This document shows positions 46,253 through 55,248 of a stretch of 64,000 nucleotides of DNA, in pieces. Under the pieces are notes generated by a model, which was not told where the DNA came from, did no database searches, and saw nothing but the letters and a program-made list of their open reading frames with translations. Made by a program: the position numbers and the translations under genes. Where the stretch lies: contig SUVB01000012.1 of NCBI GenBank assembly GCA_015062205.1, positions 1 through 64,000 of the forward strand. The letters run 5' to 3'. Origin of the DNA: Desulfovibrio desulfuricans (GTDB taxonomy: Bacteria > Desulfobacterota > Desulfovibrionia > Desulfovibrionales > Desulfovibrionaceae). Each line of letters begins with the position of its first letter. Within the stretch, counting starts at the first letter, position 1.

Positions 46253-47480
46253 GGTGTTGCATCAGGATATGGGCAAAGACCTGCGCGTCCCTGATGGCGG
46301 ACGTGATGGACGCGCGCTCGTCCGGCGCGTGGCAGGTGTTTTCAATGCAGCTCCACACGGCGGCGGGCAGGCCCCGCTTCCGCAGAAGGGCGGCCACGGA
46401 GGCCCCGCCGATGCCCACGGGGCGCGCCTGCACGCCGTACACGCGGGCCACGGCGTCCTGCAGGGCCGTCACCACGGGGCTTGTCGCGGGCGTGAAGGAG
46501 GCCTCCTGCCGCTGCACCACATCAAGGCTGACGCGCACGCCGTACTGCCGTTCCACCGCGTCGGCCAGCTCGCGCAGTTTTGCCTGCACGTCGTCGGCCC
46601 TGACCTGCGGCAGCAGGCGGCAGTCCACATAAAAGACGTCGTTGCCCGGCACGGTGTTGATGTTGGGAACATTGGCCTCGTGCTTGCCGGGCACGAAGGT
46701 GCTGCAGGGCGGAATGAAAAGGTCGTCTTCGTCGGCAAAGGCCGCGTGCAGCCCCTCATGGCAGGCCAGGGCCAGGGCGGAAGCCGCCAGAAAGGCGTTG
46801 CGCCCCTTCTCCGGCGTGGAACCGTGACACTGCACGCCTGTCACCTGAACCCGGAGCCAGAGCACGCCCTTTTCCGCCGTCTCGATGATATCGCCGCGCG
46901 GGGAGCCGGCATCCGGCACGATACAGAGATCGTCCGGCCGGAACAGTTCCGGCGCGGCGGTGAGGATGTGCTGCAGGCCGTAGGCGCTGCCGCTTTCTTC
47001 ATCGGCCATGAACACGAGGCCCAGCGTGAGCCCGGGGGTGACGCCGCAGGCGCGCAGTTCCTCCGCCAGCAGGAGCATGCTGACAATGGCCTGCTGATTG
47101 TCCTCCACGCCCCGCCCGTACAGGAAATCGCCTTCACGGCGCACCTGCCAGGGGTCGGACGTCCAGGCCCCGGCGTCGCCCGGCGGCACCACGTCTGTGT
47201 GGCCGAAAAGCCAGAGGGTGCGGCTGACGCGGCCGGGAACGCGCGCAATGAGATTGGGACGCAGCCCGCATTCCACACGGGGGTCGGACGCGTCCAGACG
47301 CGTGAGATCGCCAATGCCGCAATCCGTGAGCCGGGCCGCTATCCAGAGCGTCTTTTCCATTTCGCCCTGACCGCCGTTTTCCGGTCCCAGAGCGCGACAG
47401 GCCGTCAGCGCGCTCTGCAGGGCGACCACGCGCTCCTCGCGCGTTGCGAGGCCGCGTACCAACATTTCCAGTGTATTCAT
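46245..47480 (-). CDS. M20 family metallo-hydrolase (ArgE/DapE-like)
   Basis: 411 residues. The metal ligands are seen in [22 protein letters not shown] and [12 protein letters not shown] (catalytic Glu), with the dimerisation domain ([16 protein letters not shown]) in the middle and a closing His in ENTCHAPDE. It may deacylate an amino acid or peptide; it does not reveal the specific DapE substrate. The ATG at 47480 is preferred over upstream in-frame codons because the family N-terminus begins there and GGAACAG lies upstream. Confidence 0.9.
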   Translation of the reverse strand: MNTLEMLVRGLATREERVVALQSALTACRALGPENGGQGEMEKTLWIAARLTDCGIGDLTRLDASDPRVECGLRPNLIARVPGRVSRTLWLFGHTDVVPPGDAGAWTSDPWQVRREGDFLYGRGVEDNQQAIVSMLLLAEELRACGVTPGLTLGLVFMADEESGSAYGLQHILTAAPELFRPDDLCIVPDAGSPRGDIIETAEKGVLWLRVQVTGVQCHGSTPEKGRNAFLAASALALACHEGLHAAFADEDDLFIPPCSTFVPGKHEANVPNINTVPGNDVFYVDCRLLPQVRADDVQAKLRELADAVERQYGVRVSLDVVQRQEASFTPATSPVVTALQDAVARVYGVQARPVGIGGASVAALLRKRGLPAAVWSCIENTCHAPDERASITSAIRDAQVFAHILMQHHA

Positions 47481-47505
47481 GGCTGTTCCGAAGGGCCGTA
47501 ACGCA

Positions 47506-47531
47506 CAAGGGGCTGCGCGCGCAGCCCCTTG
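47506..47531 (-). terminator. Hairpin between the PxxKW gene and the M20 gene
   Basis: CAAGGGGCTGC pairs perfectly with GCAGCCCCTTG around GCGC, in the leader of the M20 gene and 70 bases behind the PxxKW gene. Confidence 0.7.
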
Positions 47532-47600
47532 ATGCACAACAAGACTCCGCCGTGGCGAGCGCCGGGCGGGCCGCAGCGGTGCAGGCCGGATCTGCCGGGT

Positions 47601-47867
47601 CTAGCGCCCGCCCTTGGCGGCGCGCTTGGAAGCCTTCAACGGGTTGACCTTTGCCGCAGCCGCCACCTGTGTTTTCACGTGCGTGGCGAAATTACAGCGG
47701 CCGGAGGTCCATTTCTTGGCAGGCGCGGGATAGCTGGAGCAGAACTGCTCGCCGTCGAATTCGCGCACGCGGTCGCAGCCGGCACACTGCTCCACCACCG
47801 GGGAAAGAACAAAGCCGTTAACCACCACGCCTTCTGTGGTTTTGGTGGCGTTTTCCAGAGGGGTCAT
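47601..47867 (-). CDS. PxxKW family cysteine-rich protein
   Basis: 88 residues. Core sequence: CAGCDRVREFDGEQFCSSYP followed by APAKKWTSGRCNFATH, with the Pro-Ala-Pro-Ala-Lys-Lys-Trp motif and four cysteines that could bind metal. A Lys/Ala-rich tail ends the protein. The ATG at 47867 has GGAGG eight bases upstream. The family is known from sulfate reducers and relatives; its function is unknown. Confidence 0.85.
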   Translation of the reverse strand: MTPLENATKTTEGVVVNGFVLSPVVEQCAGCDRVREFDGEQFCSSYPAPAKKWTSGRCNFATHVKTQVAAAAKVNPLKASKRAAKGGR

Positions 47868-48014
47868 AGCAAAACCTCCATGCGCAGCAGCGCAGTAATG
47901 CTTCAAAAAACGGCGGTTCCTGCCGCCGGACAGAGAATGGGTAACTATAGGCGAATGCACAGGGCTGTCAAGCGGTTTTCCGCCGCCCGCGCGGCGTGGA
48001 ACCTGCAGGACGCG

Positions 48015-48047
48015 GCCGCCCCGCGTCCACAGGGAACGCGGGGCGGC
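48015..48047 (-). terminator. Terminator after the glycogen fusion gene
   Basis: GCCGCCCCGCGT pairs with ACGCGGGGCGGC around a 9-base loop, 23 bases beyond the stop codon of the 48070-52323 gene. No T tract. Confidence 0.7.
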
Positions 48048-48069
48048 GTCTGTGTGCAGGAAGGAAGCC

Positions 48070-51000
48070 CTAGGCCCAGATGACCAGATCCGTCTCCAGC
48101 GGCGAGGCCTGGGCCGGATGCACCGGCATGACGCGCACGCCGTAGCGGTAGTGCCCGCTGGCCGAGGGGATGTAGCTGGCCGAGTAGCGCACCGAGCCGT
48201 TTTTCGCGTCGTTGGTGCGCGGCTCCAGGCGCAGCACGTCGGGCTTGCCCATGAAGTCGCCGTTCAGCTGGGCGCGGCCCATGACCAGCTGCACCAGCAC
48301 CTCATCAGGGCGCATGTCGCCAAGAGCAAGGCGCAGCTGCACGTTGACGGGCTCGCCGCAGGTCATGGTGTTTTCCTCCATGCCGCTGACGGAGAGTTCC
48401 TCAATCTTGATGCTGGAGAAACGCGCAGCGAGATCCTTCTGCCATGCGGCCAGGGAGCGGCAGGCGGCCCAGTCGTCCTTGCGCAGCATGGCGTCACGCT
48501 TGCCGGCAGGCAGGTAGAAGCCCTCAATGTAGTCGGTGAGCATGCGGTTGCTGCTGTACATGGCCGTGAGGCTCTTGAGGGAGCGCTTGGACATGGCGAT
48601 CCACGAGGCGGGCAGCCCGGCCTCGTTCTGCTCGAAGTAGAGCGGCACCACGGCGTTCTCCATCAGGGAGTACAGGGATTCCGCGTCGGCGTAGTCGTTC
48701 TGCTCGCCGCTGGGCATCTGGGTGGTGACGACGGGGCCGATGGTCCAGCCGTTCTGGCGGTTGTAGCCCTCGCACCACCAGCCGTCGGAGATGCTCAGGT
48801 TCACGCCGCCGTTGACGGGCAGCTTCATGCCGCTGGTGCCCGAGGCCTCGTACGGGCGGCGGGGGGTGTTCAGCCACACGTCGCAGCCCTGCGCCATGAT
48901 GCGCGAGACGGAGAGGCTGTAGTCCTTGATGAAGAAGATGTGGCCCATGAAGCGCGGGTCGCGCGCCATGCGCAGCACTTCCTGGATGAGGTCGATGCCC
49001 GCCACGTCCGCCGGATGGGCCTTGCCGGAGAAGACCAGAATGACCGGCCGCGACGGATTGCTGAAGATGCGCGCCAGACGGTCCGGATCGGCGAAGATCA
49101 GCGTGGCCCGCTTGTATGGGGCGAAGCGCCGGGCAAAGCCGATGACGAGCGTGTCGGGCCGCAGCAGGGCCTCCATGGTCTTGCGGCTCTCGCCGGGCAG
49201 GCCGAAGGTGCGCAGGAATTCGGGGATGCGCCGCCGCAGCTCGTCCAGCAGGGCTTCCTTCTGGTGCATGCGCGTGGCCCAGTAGAGGTCGTCGGGGATC
49301 TGGTCCACCTTTTCCCAGACGTCGGCGCCGGGCGCCGCCTGCAGCCAGCCCGCGCCCAGATACTGGTCAAGCAGTTCGTGCATCCAGCTGCCCACGTAGG
49401 AGGGCGTGTGCACGCCGTTGGTGACGTGCCCGATGGGCGTTTCAAGGGTGGGCAGGCTCTTCCACAGATTGTTCCACATGTGCTGCGAGACGATGCCGTG
49501 CAGGCGGCTGACGCCGTTGGCCCAGCAGGCATGGCGCAGGGCCAGCACCGTGAGCTCAAAGGCGTTGCGGTTGCCGCCCTCGATCTGCCCCAGCTGCGTG
49601 AACTGCTGCCATGACAGGCCCAGATTTGCGGCCAAGCCGCCGAAGTAGCGCTCCATGAGATCCAGCGAGAAGGCCTCGTTGCCCGCAGGTACCGGCGTAT
49701 GCGTGGTGAAGACCGTGTTGGCGCGGATGCGCACCGTGGCCTCGTCGTAGCTCATGCCCGCGCGGGTGTATTCCAGCAGGCGCTCCAGCACCATGAAGGC
49801 CGAATGCCCCTCGTTCATGTGGTAGACGCTGGGCGTGATGCCCATTGTCCGCAAGAGGCGCATGCCGCCCATGCCCAGGAGTATTTCCTGCAGGAGGCGG
49901 GTTTCGCGGTTGGCTTCATAGAGTTTGTCGGTGATGTGGCGGTCTTCGTCGGTATTGCGGCGGGTGTCCGTATCCATGAGGTAGAGGGTGGTGCGCCCCA
50001 CGGCCATCTTCCACACGCGGGCAAAAAGCGTGCGGCCCGGCAGCTCCAGCTGCACGTAGACGGGCTGCTTTTCCGCATCATAGGCCATGGAGATGGGCAG
50101 GAGGCCGAAGTTGTTCTCCGGGTAGAGGGAAACCTGGCGTCCGTCGCTGTCGATGTCCTGCCTGAAGTAGCCGTTCTTGTACAGGAGGCCTATGCCCACC
50201 AGGGGCAGGGCCATGTCGGAGGAGGACTTGAGGTGGTCGCCCGAGAGCACGCCCAGACCACCGGAGTAGATGGGAATGGACTCGTTCAGCCCGTATTCCG
50301 TGGAGAAGTAGGCGATGGGCGATTCCGGATTCACATGGTCGCTCAGGGAGCGGATGGGCGTGGCCATGTATTTGTCGAAGCTTTCCATGACTTCATGGTA
50401 CAGATTCATGTAGGCCTCGTCCCGCAGCAGGCTCTTGAAGCGGCCGGGATCGGCCTCGTCCAGCATTTGCAGCGGGTTGCGGCAGACCTCCCAGCGGGCC
50501 GGGTTCAGGCGCATGAACAGGGCCTTGGCCTTGTCGTGCCAGCACCACCAGACATTGCGGGCCAGGTCACGCAGGCGGGAGAGCTCCGCAGGCACTTCGG
50601 CGATGGACATGATGGACCGCAGGAAGGGCGTGGCCGAGCGGCTGGCCGAAAGCACGCGCATCACGGCGTTGTGCGAGGCGTCAGGCTGTACGCGCAGTCC
50701 GGCCTTCCTGAGGGCCGTCTGGAAGGCCTGACGGTAATTTTCGTAGAAGTGCAGCCAGGAGGTGCGCTCGGCCAGATAGCGGGCCTGGACGCGCCATTCG
50801 GTCAGCTCCTCCCGGGGGCAGGTGGCCACCTTGAGCAAATGCTCGTGCAGCAGGGCGGCCGTCTGCTCAAAGCTCATGCCGCGCCGGGGAAGGACGGTCA
50901 CGCCCGGTTTGGGGGCGGCGTCGCGCAGTTCCTCGCGCGCCCACATGCCAAAGCCCGACAGGTCTGTGGTCAGGGTGGGCACGGACCATGCCGCGCTTTC

Positions 51001-52323
51001 CTGCGGGGTGTAGCCCCAGGGCTCGTACCAGGAGGGGAAGCAGCCCTTGTCGCAGGCCGTGAGAATATCGTCATAGGGCATGTTGAAAAAGCCGTCATTG
51101 CCGTCGAGCATGGCCGGCACGAAGATGACCTTGACCTTGTTTTCGGGCCGGTTGTTGAGGCCCAGCTTCCGGCAGGTGTTGATGATGGGGTCTTCCGGCG
51201 CGTTCCAGGCGAAGTGCGTGCAGATGAAGGGCTGCCCGTTGTCGCTGGCGTTGGGGTCGCCGGAGACGGCGGCGGGGTTCACGCCCGTGTGCCCGCCCAT
51301 GACGAGGCAGAGGGCCAGCACGGTGGCGTCCGTTCCGGCGAGGCTTTTTTCCATGCGGGCCATGGCCTCAAGGAAGATATCCACGCCCTTGTTGTGCATT
51401 TCATAGCGGCCGGAAATGAGGAAGATGCGCGTATTCTCGGGCAGTTCGCAGCGCAGGAAGCGGTTGGCCGCCTCCATGATCCTCTTGCGGTTGGCCTCGG
51501 GCACGGCGCGGTCCTGCGAGTAGTCGGGGATGGAGCGCATGTCCAGCCCGTTGGTGGTGATGACGTCCGGTTTGCGGCCCAGAAAGACGGTGGCTTCCTC
51601 GCCCGTGATGGTGCTGACGGTGGTGAAGGCGTCGGCCTCGCGGGCGGAGGTGCTCTCCATGGACCATTTGGCCGTGATGTTGTGCGCCGCCGCCTCGTTG
51701 GCCGGGTTGATGCTGTGCATGCTGGAATAGATGTCGCGCCCTGTGCCGGCCATGGCCCGCCCCAGCATGGTGGCGTGGGTGGTGAACATGGTGGCCACGT
51801 CCGGAGCCTCTTTCTTCAGGCGCAGGAGGCCCGCGCCGCACATCCATTCGTGGAAGAGGGCCACGCTGCGGCCGTTGACGGGCTCCACGCGGGTTTCGTG
51901 GATGGCCGCGATGACCTCGCCGCAGGCCGTGGAAAACATGACGGGCTCAATGTAGTCCCACCCGCCGGAAAGCGAGTCCACGCCGTAGTTTTTCCACAGA
52001 TCGTAGAGCAGCTGGTTGCTGTCGTAGCGTTTGGCGAAATCCACCAGGATGGCCTTGGGACGGCCGGGGATGTTCCAGCGCCCAAGGCGGCACTTGAGGT
52101 CTCTGGCGGCAAGGGCCTGGCGCAGGGAATCCCAGACGTGTTCGTCCGTCTCCTCGAAGCCCGCGTTCTGGGGCAGGGAAGGGCCGAGGACAAAATAGTC
52201 CTCGCCGAATTCGTCCTTGGTTTGCAGGGCCTTGCTGCTGACGACGGTGTAGATGCCGCCCACCTTGTTGCAGACTTCCCAGCTCACTTCGAACAGGGTG
52301 ACGGGGGAATTGTTGAACTCCAT
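48070..52323 (-). CDS. Glycogen synthase (GT3-like) / alpha-glucan phosphorylase (GT35) fusion
   Basis: 1417 residues. The first 560 resemble eukaryotic-type GT3 glycogen synthase (TLFEVSWEVCNKVGGIYTVV, LFHEWMCGAGLLRLKK, PSWYEPWGYTPQESAAW). From about 600 a short-type GT35 phosphorylase follows (YFSTEYGLNESIPIYSGGLG, NTVFTTHTPVPAGNEAF) with the pyridoxal-phosphate Lys in EASGTSGMKLPVNGG. A further C-terminal beta domain precedes the stop. One chain can thus both build and phosphorolyse glycogen. A 1417-residue reading frame with no break supports a real fusion. It follows GH57 by 217 bases. Confidence 0.93.
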   Translation of the reverse strand: MEFNNSPVTLFEVSWEVCNKVGGIYTVVSSKALQTKDEFGEDYFVLGPSLPQNAGFEETDEHVWDSLRQALAARDLKCRLGRWNIPGRPKAILVDFAKRYDSNQLLYDLWKNYGVDSLSGGWDYIEPVMFSTACGEVIAAIHETRVEPVNGRSVALFHEWMCGAGLLRLKKEAPDVATMFTTHATMLGRAMAGTGRDIYSSMHSINPANEAAAHNITAKWSMESTSAREADAFTTVSTITGEEATVFLGRKPDVITTNGLDMRSIPDYSQDRAVPEANRKRIMEAANRFLRCELPENTRIFLISGRYEMHNKGVDIFLEAMARMEKSLAGTDATVLALCLVMGGHTGVNPAAVSGDPNASDNGQPFICTHFAWNAPEDPIINTCRKLGLNNRPENKVKVIFVPAMLDGNDGFFNMPYDDILTACDKGCFPSWYEPWGYTPQESAAWSVPTLTTDLSGFGMWAREELRDAAPKPGVTVLPRRGMSFEQTAALLHEHLLKVATCPREELTEWRVQARYLAERTSWLHFYENYRQAFQTALRKAGLRVQPDASHNAVMRVLSASRSATPFLRSIMSIAEVPAELSRLRDLARNVWWCWHDKAKALFMRLNPARWEVCRNPLQMLDEADPGRFKSLLRDEAYMNLYHEVMESFDKYMATPIRSLSDHVNPESPIAYFSTEYGLNESIPIYSGGLGVLSGDHLKSSSDMALPLVGIGLLYKNGYFRQDIDSDGRQVSLYPENNFGLLPISMAYDAEKQPVYVQLELPGRTLFARVWKMAVGRTTLYLMDTDTRRNTDEDRHITDKLYEANRETRLLQEILLGMGGMRLLRTMGITPSVYHMNEGHSAFMVLERLLEYTRAGMSYDEATVRIRANTVFTTHTPVPAGNEAFSLDLMERYFGGLAANLGLSWQQFTQLGQIEGGNRNAFELTVLALRHACWANGVSRLHGIVSQHMWNNLWKSLPTLETPIGHVTNGVHTPSYVGSWMHELLDQYLGAGWLQAAPGADVWEKVDQIPDDLYWATRMHQKEALLDELRRRIPEFLRTFGLPGESRKTMEALLRPDTLVIGFARRFAPYKRATLIFADPDRLARIFSNPSRPVILVFSGKAHPADVAGIDLIQEVLRMARDPRFMGHIFFIKDYSLSVSRIMAQGCDVWLNTPRRPYEASGTSGMKLPVNGGVNLSISDGWWCEGYNRQNGWTIGPVVTTQMPSGEQNDYADAESLYSLMENAVVPLYFEQNEAGLPASWIAMSKRSLKSLTAMYSSNRMLTDYIEGFYLPAGKRDAMLRKDDWAACRSLAAWQKDLAARFSSIKIEELSVSGMEENTMTCGEPVNVQLRLALGDMRPDEVLVQLVMGRAQLNGDFMGKPDVLRLEPRTNDAKNGSVRYSASYIPSASGHYRYGVRVMPVHPAQASPLETDLVIWA

Positions 52324-52409
52324 GCTCCCTCCTTGGTGGACGCGCCGCCGGGGATACGGTCACTGCCCGAGCGGAAGTCCGTCGGCGCTCTATCGTGTAG
52401 AACCACATG

Positions 52410-52437
52410 CCCCGCCGGAGGGCAAAACCCGGCGGGG
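52410..52437 (-). terminator. Hairpin between GH57 gene and glycogen fusion gene
   Basis: CCCCGCCGG pairs with CCGGCGGGG around a 10-base loop, 104 bases past the GH57 stop. It probably separates the three-gene operon from the fusion gene, though no T tract follows. Confidence 0.55.
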
Positions 52438-52540
52438 AATACATCCAGTGCGTGAAACCGGGACTGCCCGGGAAGAGTTGCAATTCCTCGTCATGAGGGA
52501 CGGCGCGGCGCCGCCCCTCTCCACAATGTTTTCCGCCCGC

Positions 52541-53914
52541 TCAGGCGCCGGTCTTGCGCGTCGCGCGCGTTGCCGTCTTTTTGGGGGCAGTCTTCGGGGC
52601 CGTCGCCTTTCCGGCGGCAGTCGTCCTGCTCTCTGTCGTCTTCCTCGGGGCAGTCGCCTTGGGGGCCGCCCTTTGGGGCGCTGTCTTTTTCGGGGTCGCC
52701 TTCTGGCCTGCTGCCTTTTGGGGAGCGGCTTCCTCCGCCGCCTGGAGACGCAACTCAAAATCTGCCAGCACGTTCATGAACGTAATGTACGCGTCATAGG
52801 GGTTGCCGAAGGGGTTGGGCCTGTCCTCCGGACCGTCGGAGGAGAACCACTTGGTGGACATGTGGTGGAAGTGGTCGGCAGTTTGAAGGCGCTCAAAATC
52901 GCGCAGCATCGCCGCGTCGGCGCAGGCCCGCACACGCGGGGCCAGCGCATACAGGGCGTGGATGGCGTCTTTCTGCATATCGCTGCCGAGCCACGCCGTC
53001 AAATCGCTGCCCTGCTCGTCCCAGCTCATGAACTGCGGCACGTCCACCTGCCCCACGGGCTTGTATGCCTTGGCCGCCGTGGCGGGCGTGACGAAGCGGA
53101 AGCGCCTGTCGGCGAGGACGGCGCCGGGCAGAGCCTGCAGGAAGTCGAAGATGCCCGTCTCGGCGCGGTGGCGCAGGCCGAAGATGTGGTAGTCATGCAG
53201 AATGCTGATGACCTCCGCGTTGTCGGCCTGAGCGTGGCACCAGGAGGCGAACTTGTCGGCCGTGAGGGGCCACTGGTCCCATGAGCGGTCGCCGAAGCGC
53301 ACGCCCAGATCGCGGGAAAGGCCGATGTTGCGCAGCAGCAGGGCCATTTTGGGCGCGGTGGCGGGCTGGTAGACATAGTTGGCGCTGCGCCAGCCCAGCA
53401 CATGGTCCGCGCCTTCGGCCAGCACCGTCCTGAAGCCCAGCTGCTGCAGGGCGGCGGCCAGGTCATTGTTGTAGATGCAGTCCGTGTTCTTGAAGGAGAC
53501 GGGCTTCTTGCCGAACAGGGCCTTGACGCGGGCGCACTGCTCCCTGACCTGGCGGTCGAATTCCTCGCGCGAGTAGAGGAAGGCCAGGGAATGGGCGTAG
53601 GTTTCGGCCGTGAATTCCGCGCGGCCGGTTTCGGCCAGCGCCCGGAAGCTCTCGATCACTTCCGGGGCGTACTGTTCGAACATGTCCAGCGCCACGCCGG
53701 AAATGGAGAAGGATACGGCAAAGTCCTTGTAGCGGCGCAGGCAGCGCAGCAGCACGTCGTTGGCGGGCAGGTAGCACTGGCGCGCGGCACGCAGCAGGGC
53801 ATCGCAGTTGCGGTCATCGTCCTCGTAGATGGAGTTCTGCCCCATGTCAAAAACGGTATACCGGCGGAACCGGTAGGGTTCATGTATCTTGAAATTTAGG
53901 CAAAGCGCGGGCAT
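52541..53914 (-). CDS. GH57 glycoside hydrolase with lysine/alanine-rich tail
   Basis: 457 residues. GH57 features include the N-terminal strand (LCLNFKIHEPYRFRRY) and the region with the nucleophile Glu (GRAEFTAETYAHSLAFL). The domain ends near residue 395 (YITFMNVLADFELRLQA); the last 60 residues are almost only Ala, Lys, Thr, Pro and Arg in short repeats, like histone H1 tails. It likely acts on alpha-glucans. The start at 53914 overlaps the stop of the glycosyltransferase gene (ATGA), giving translational coupling. Confidence 0.9.
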   Translation of the reverse strand: MPALCLNFKIHEPYRFRRYTVFDMGQNSIYEDDDRNCDALLRAARQCYLPANDVLLRCLRRYKDFAVSFSISGVALDMFEQYAPEVIESFRALAETGRAEFTAETYAHSLAFLYSREEFDRQVREQCARVKALFGKKPVSFKNTDCIYNNDLAAALQQLGFRTVLAEGADHVLGWRSANYVYQPATAPKMALLLRNIGLSRDLGVRFGDRSWDQWPLTADKFASWCHAQADNAEVISILHDYHIFGLRHRAETGIFDFLQALPGAVLADRRFRFVTPATAAKAYKPVGQVDVPQFMSWDEQGSDLTAWLGSDMQKDAIHALYALAPRVRACADAAMLRDFERLQTADHFHHMSTKWFSSDGPEDRPNPFGNPYDAYITFMNVLADFELRLQAAEEAAPQKAAGQKATPKKTAPQRAAPKATAPRKTTESRTTAAGKATAPKTAPKKTATRATRKTGA

Positions 53915-55239
53915 CAGCGGCCTCCTGCAACGTCGCGGTAGATGGCCAGCAGGTGTTCTGCGGCGTTCCCCCAACGGATGGATTTCATTTCTTCACGGCA
54001 GTTTTTCACCAGCTCGGCGGACAGGCAGGGATAGCGAAGCACGGCGCAGATTTTGTCGGCCATGTCGCGCGTATCCCAGAAGTCGGCCTTGAGCGCGTGC
54101 TCCAGCACTTCCGCCACGCCTGACTGGCGTGAAAGCAGCACGGGCACGTCATACAGCATGGCTTCCAGCGGCGTGATGCCGAAGGGCTCGGACACGGAGG
54201 GCATGACGTACAGGTCGCTCAGGGCGAACATGTGATCCACCTGTTCGCCGCGCAAAAAGCCGGCGAAGTGGAAATGCCGCCCCATGCGCAGCTGCCCCAC
54301 GCGGCGGATGAGCCCGGGCAGCATGTCGCCGCTGCCCGCCATGAAAAAGCGCACGTTGGACATTTTCTGCAGCACGAGGCGGGCGGCCTCCAGAAAATAT
54401 TCCGGCCCCTTCTGGTAGGTGACGCGGCCCAGAAAGAGCACACGTTTTTCGTGGCGGATGCGCTCGGGAATGTGGTAGGTGCGCTCGGCCTCGTGCCGGG
54501 CCACGGCGTTGTAGACCACTTCCACTTTTTCCGGCGGAACGCCGTAGCGTTCCACCACCATGTTGCGGGTCAGGCGGCTCACGGCCACGACCTTGTCGGC
54601 GGCGTGCAGGCCCGCCCGTTCAATGCCCGCCACCTGTTCGTTGATGTTCACGCCGCTGCGGTCGAATTCCGTGGCGTGGATATGGACGACCAGCGGCTTG
54701 CCCGAGATGGCCTTGGCCAGGATGGCCGCAGGGTAGGTCATCCAGTCGTGCGCGTGGATGACGTCAAAGTCCTCCCGTGCGGCAATGGCCGCGGCCAGGC
54801 GGCTGTAGCGCCATACCTCGGCCATGAGGTCCGGCCCGTAGCCTCCGTGCAGGGTGAAGGTGAAGGCCCCGTTCCGCGCGGGGGAAGCCTGCCCCGTGCC
54901 CGCGGCGTTGCGCAGGTGCCGGATGGTCTGGCCGTAACTTTCGGCCGTCATGTAGGGCGACAGGGGGCTGTCCACGGGAAGGTAGCGGATGCCCTCGCCC
55001 TCCCAGAAGTCATGCCCGGCTCGGACCATGCGCTCCGCCTCCGCGGGCGTGATCATGGTCCCCGAAGCCGAGCGCATCTGCAGGAAGTCGTTCCGGTCGC
55101 CGCCCTCGCCCACGCGGGGCAGCACGAAAATGACTTCCGCGCCTTTTTTCGCCAGGGCCTTGGTCATGCCGAAGCAGGCCGTGCCCAGACCGCCGCTGAT
55201 ATGGGGAGGGAACTCCCAGCCGAACATAAGTATGCGCAT
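53914..55239 (-). CDS. GT4 glycosyltransferase, glycogen-synthase-like
   Basis: 441 residues. The N-terminus MRILMFGWEFPPHISGGLGT is the starch/glycogen synthase-like KxGGL region, with HAHDWMTYPAAILAK in the middle and the GT-B sugar-nucleotide site near PSVSEPFGITPLEAMLYDVP. It probably adds glucose to an alpha-glucan. It starts 9 bases after the debranching enzyme and overlaps GH57 at its stop. Confidence 0.9.
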   Translation of the reverse strand: MRILMFGWEFPPHISGGLGTACFGMTKALAKKGAEVIFVLPRVGEGGDRNDFLQMRSASGTMITPAEAERMVRAGHDFWEGEGIRYLPVDSPLSPYMTAESYGQTIRHLRNAAGTGQASPARNGAFTFTLHGGYGPDLMAEVWRYSRLAAAIAAREDFDVIHAHDWMTYPAAILAKAISGKPLVVHIHATEFDRSGVNINEQVAGIERAGLHAADKVVAVSRLTRNMVVERYGVPPEKVEVVYNAVARHEAERTYHIPERIRHEKRVLFLGRVTYQKGPEYFLEAARLVLQKMSNVRFFMAGSGDMLPGLIRRVGQLRMGRHFHFAGFLRGEQVDHMFALSDLYVMPSVSEPFGITPLEAMLYDVPVLLSRQSGVAEVLEHALKADFWDTRDMADKICAVLRYPCLSAELVKNCREEMKSIRWGNAAEHLLAIYRDVAGGR

Positions 55240-55248
55240 GGAATTCCC

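Noticed and set aside
49699-52455. 918-residue open frame opposite the glycogen fusion gene
   Set aside because: Shadow of the third codon position bias of the real gene; no recognisable domain.
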